Positions 5,486-5,731 of a stretch of 5,731 nt of DNA are shown in pieces. Position numbers and translations under genes: made by a program. The notes beneath the pieces are model-generated. The model was given only the letters and a program-made list of their open reading frames with translations. It made no database searches and was not told where the DNA came from. Position 1 is the stretch's first letter. Every line of letters begins with the position of its first letter. The stretch lies in the NCBI GenBank assembly GCA_031255395.1, contig JAIRSQ010000135.1, forward strand, positions 1 to 5,731. Direction: 5' to 3'. The DNA is from Spirochaetaceae bacterium (GTDB lineage Bacteria > Spirochaetota > Spirochaetia > Treponematales > Breznakiellaceae).

Positions 5486-5731
5486 CTACAATTTTATTTT
5501 GTAGCCGACAGAAACGCCTAAATCCTTCGCCTTATAAAGGTCCTTTGACGTAGCCGTACCCGCAAAATCCCATTTTGCATTGAAATATTTTTGACTATAG
5601 AAGCATTCAAATAACAGTCCCCAATCAGCTTCAAATCCTGCCGATACTTGCCAATATATACCCCCATTCTTTTCAACAAGACTGGGCGTGTCTGGTTTCC
5701 CTTCAGGGCGTAATTCAAGAAATGTGAGAAC
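5486..5731 (-). CDS. Outer-membrane beta-barrel protein, C-terminal part (5' end outside window)
   Basis: The last 81 codons of a minus-strand gene that enters from the right edge; the stop TAG is at 5488-5486 and no start lies in the window. The residues show the alternating pattern of membrane beta-strands. GGIYWQVSAGFEADWG (about 23-38) is followed by LLFECFYSQKYFN (39-51), then a turn, then a final amphipathic strand LGVSVGYKIKL that ends exactly at the stop. A terminal strand of this kind is typical of outer-membrane barrels, although the last residue is Leu rather than the more usual Phe. The likely location is the outer membrane; the family and substrate cannot be told from this fragment. 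A GC-rich terminator follows 20 bases downstream. Confidence 0.65.
   Translation of the reverse strand, partial: VLTFLELRPEGKPDTPSLVEKNGGIYWQVSAGFEADWGLLFECFYSQKYFNAKWDFAGTATSKDLYKAKDLGVSVGYKIKL

Noticed and set aside
5518..5718. A 66-residue minus-strand frame starting MNYALKGNQT.
   Set aside because: It overlaps the beta-barrel reading frame in a different phase, has an Arg/Lys-rich composition and no terminal barrel strand. The other frame, open from the window edge, ends in a proper amphipathic strand just before the terminator.

Overview
The window reads as chromosomal DNA from a diderm bacterium. The evidence is a class A penicillin-binding protein and the C-terminal end of an outer-membrane beta-barrel. 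A spirochaete, possibly a Treponema relative, is my best guess. It rests on the wording of the 'GHIWGDRYWS' transposase-like protein and on the 'QQVAGTLY' variant of the PBP1A glycosyltransferase motif, both of which I associate from memory with treponemes. This is an inference, not a demonstrated assignment. The genes are fairly GC-rich, while the gene-free stretches mix AT-rich pieces with GC-rich palindromes.

Layout. Positions 1-138 hold no recognisable gene. At 139-621 (+) lies a small protein with the scaffold of a Y1/IS200-like, REP-associated tyrosine transposase (RAYT). It has lost the HUH histidines and the C-terminal part that carries the catalytic tyrosine. Positions 622-818 contain a 13-bp perfect hairpin (677-706) and a TTGACA-type promoter placed so that the next gene would be leaderless. 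At 819-3434 (+) lies a bifunctional peptidoglycan synthase of the PBP1A type. After a 60-bp convergent gap, a YifB/ComM AAA+ ATPase runs on the minus strand from 5078 down to 3495. The gene-free stretch 5079-5485 is packed with palindromes. It includes a 41-bp REP-like hairpin, a compound hairpin and a rho-independent terminator. At 5486-5731 (-) lies the 3' end of an outer-membrane beta-barrel gene that continues beyond the window.

How the parts relate. The PBP1A and the beta-barrel are envelope proteins, while ComM is a cytoplasmic DNA-processing ATPase. They look like independently transcribed neighbours rather than one operon. The most interesting combination is a transposase-like protein without its catalytic residues sitting in a neighbourhood dense with REP-like palindromes. 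This would fit a domesticated or decayed RAYT. I see no defence system, CRISPR array, tRNA or rRNA.
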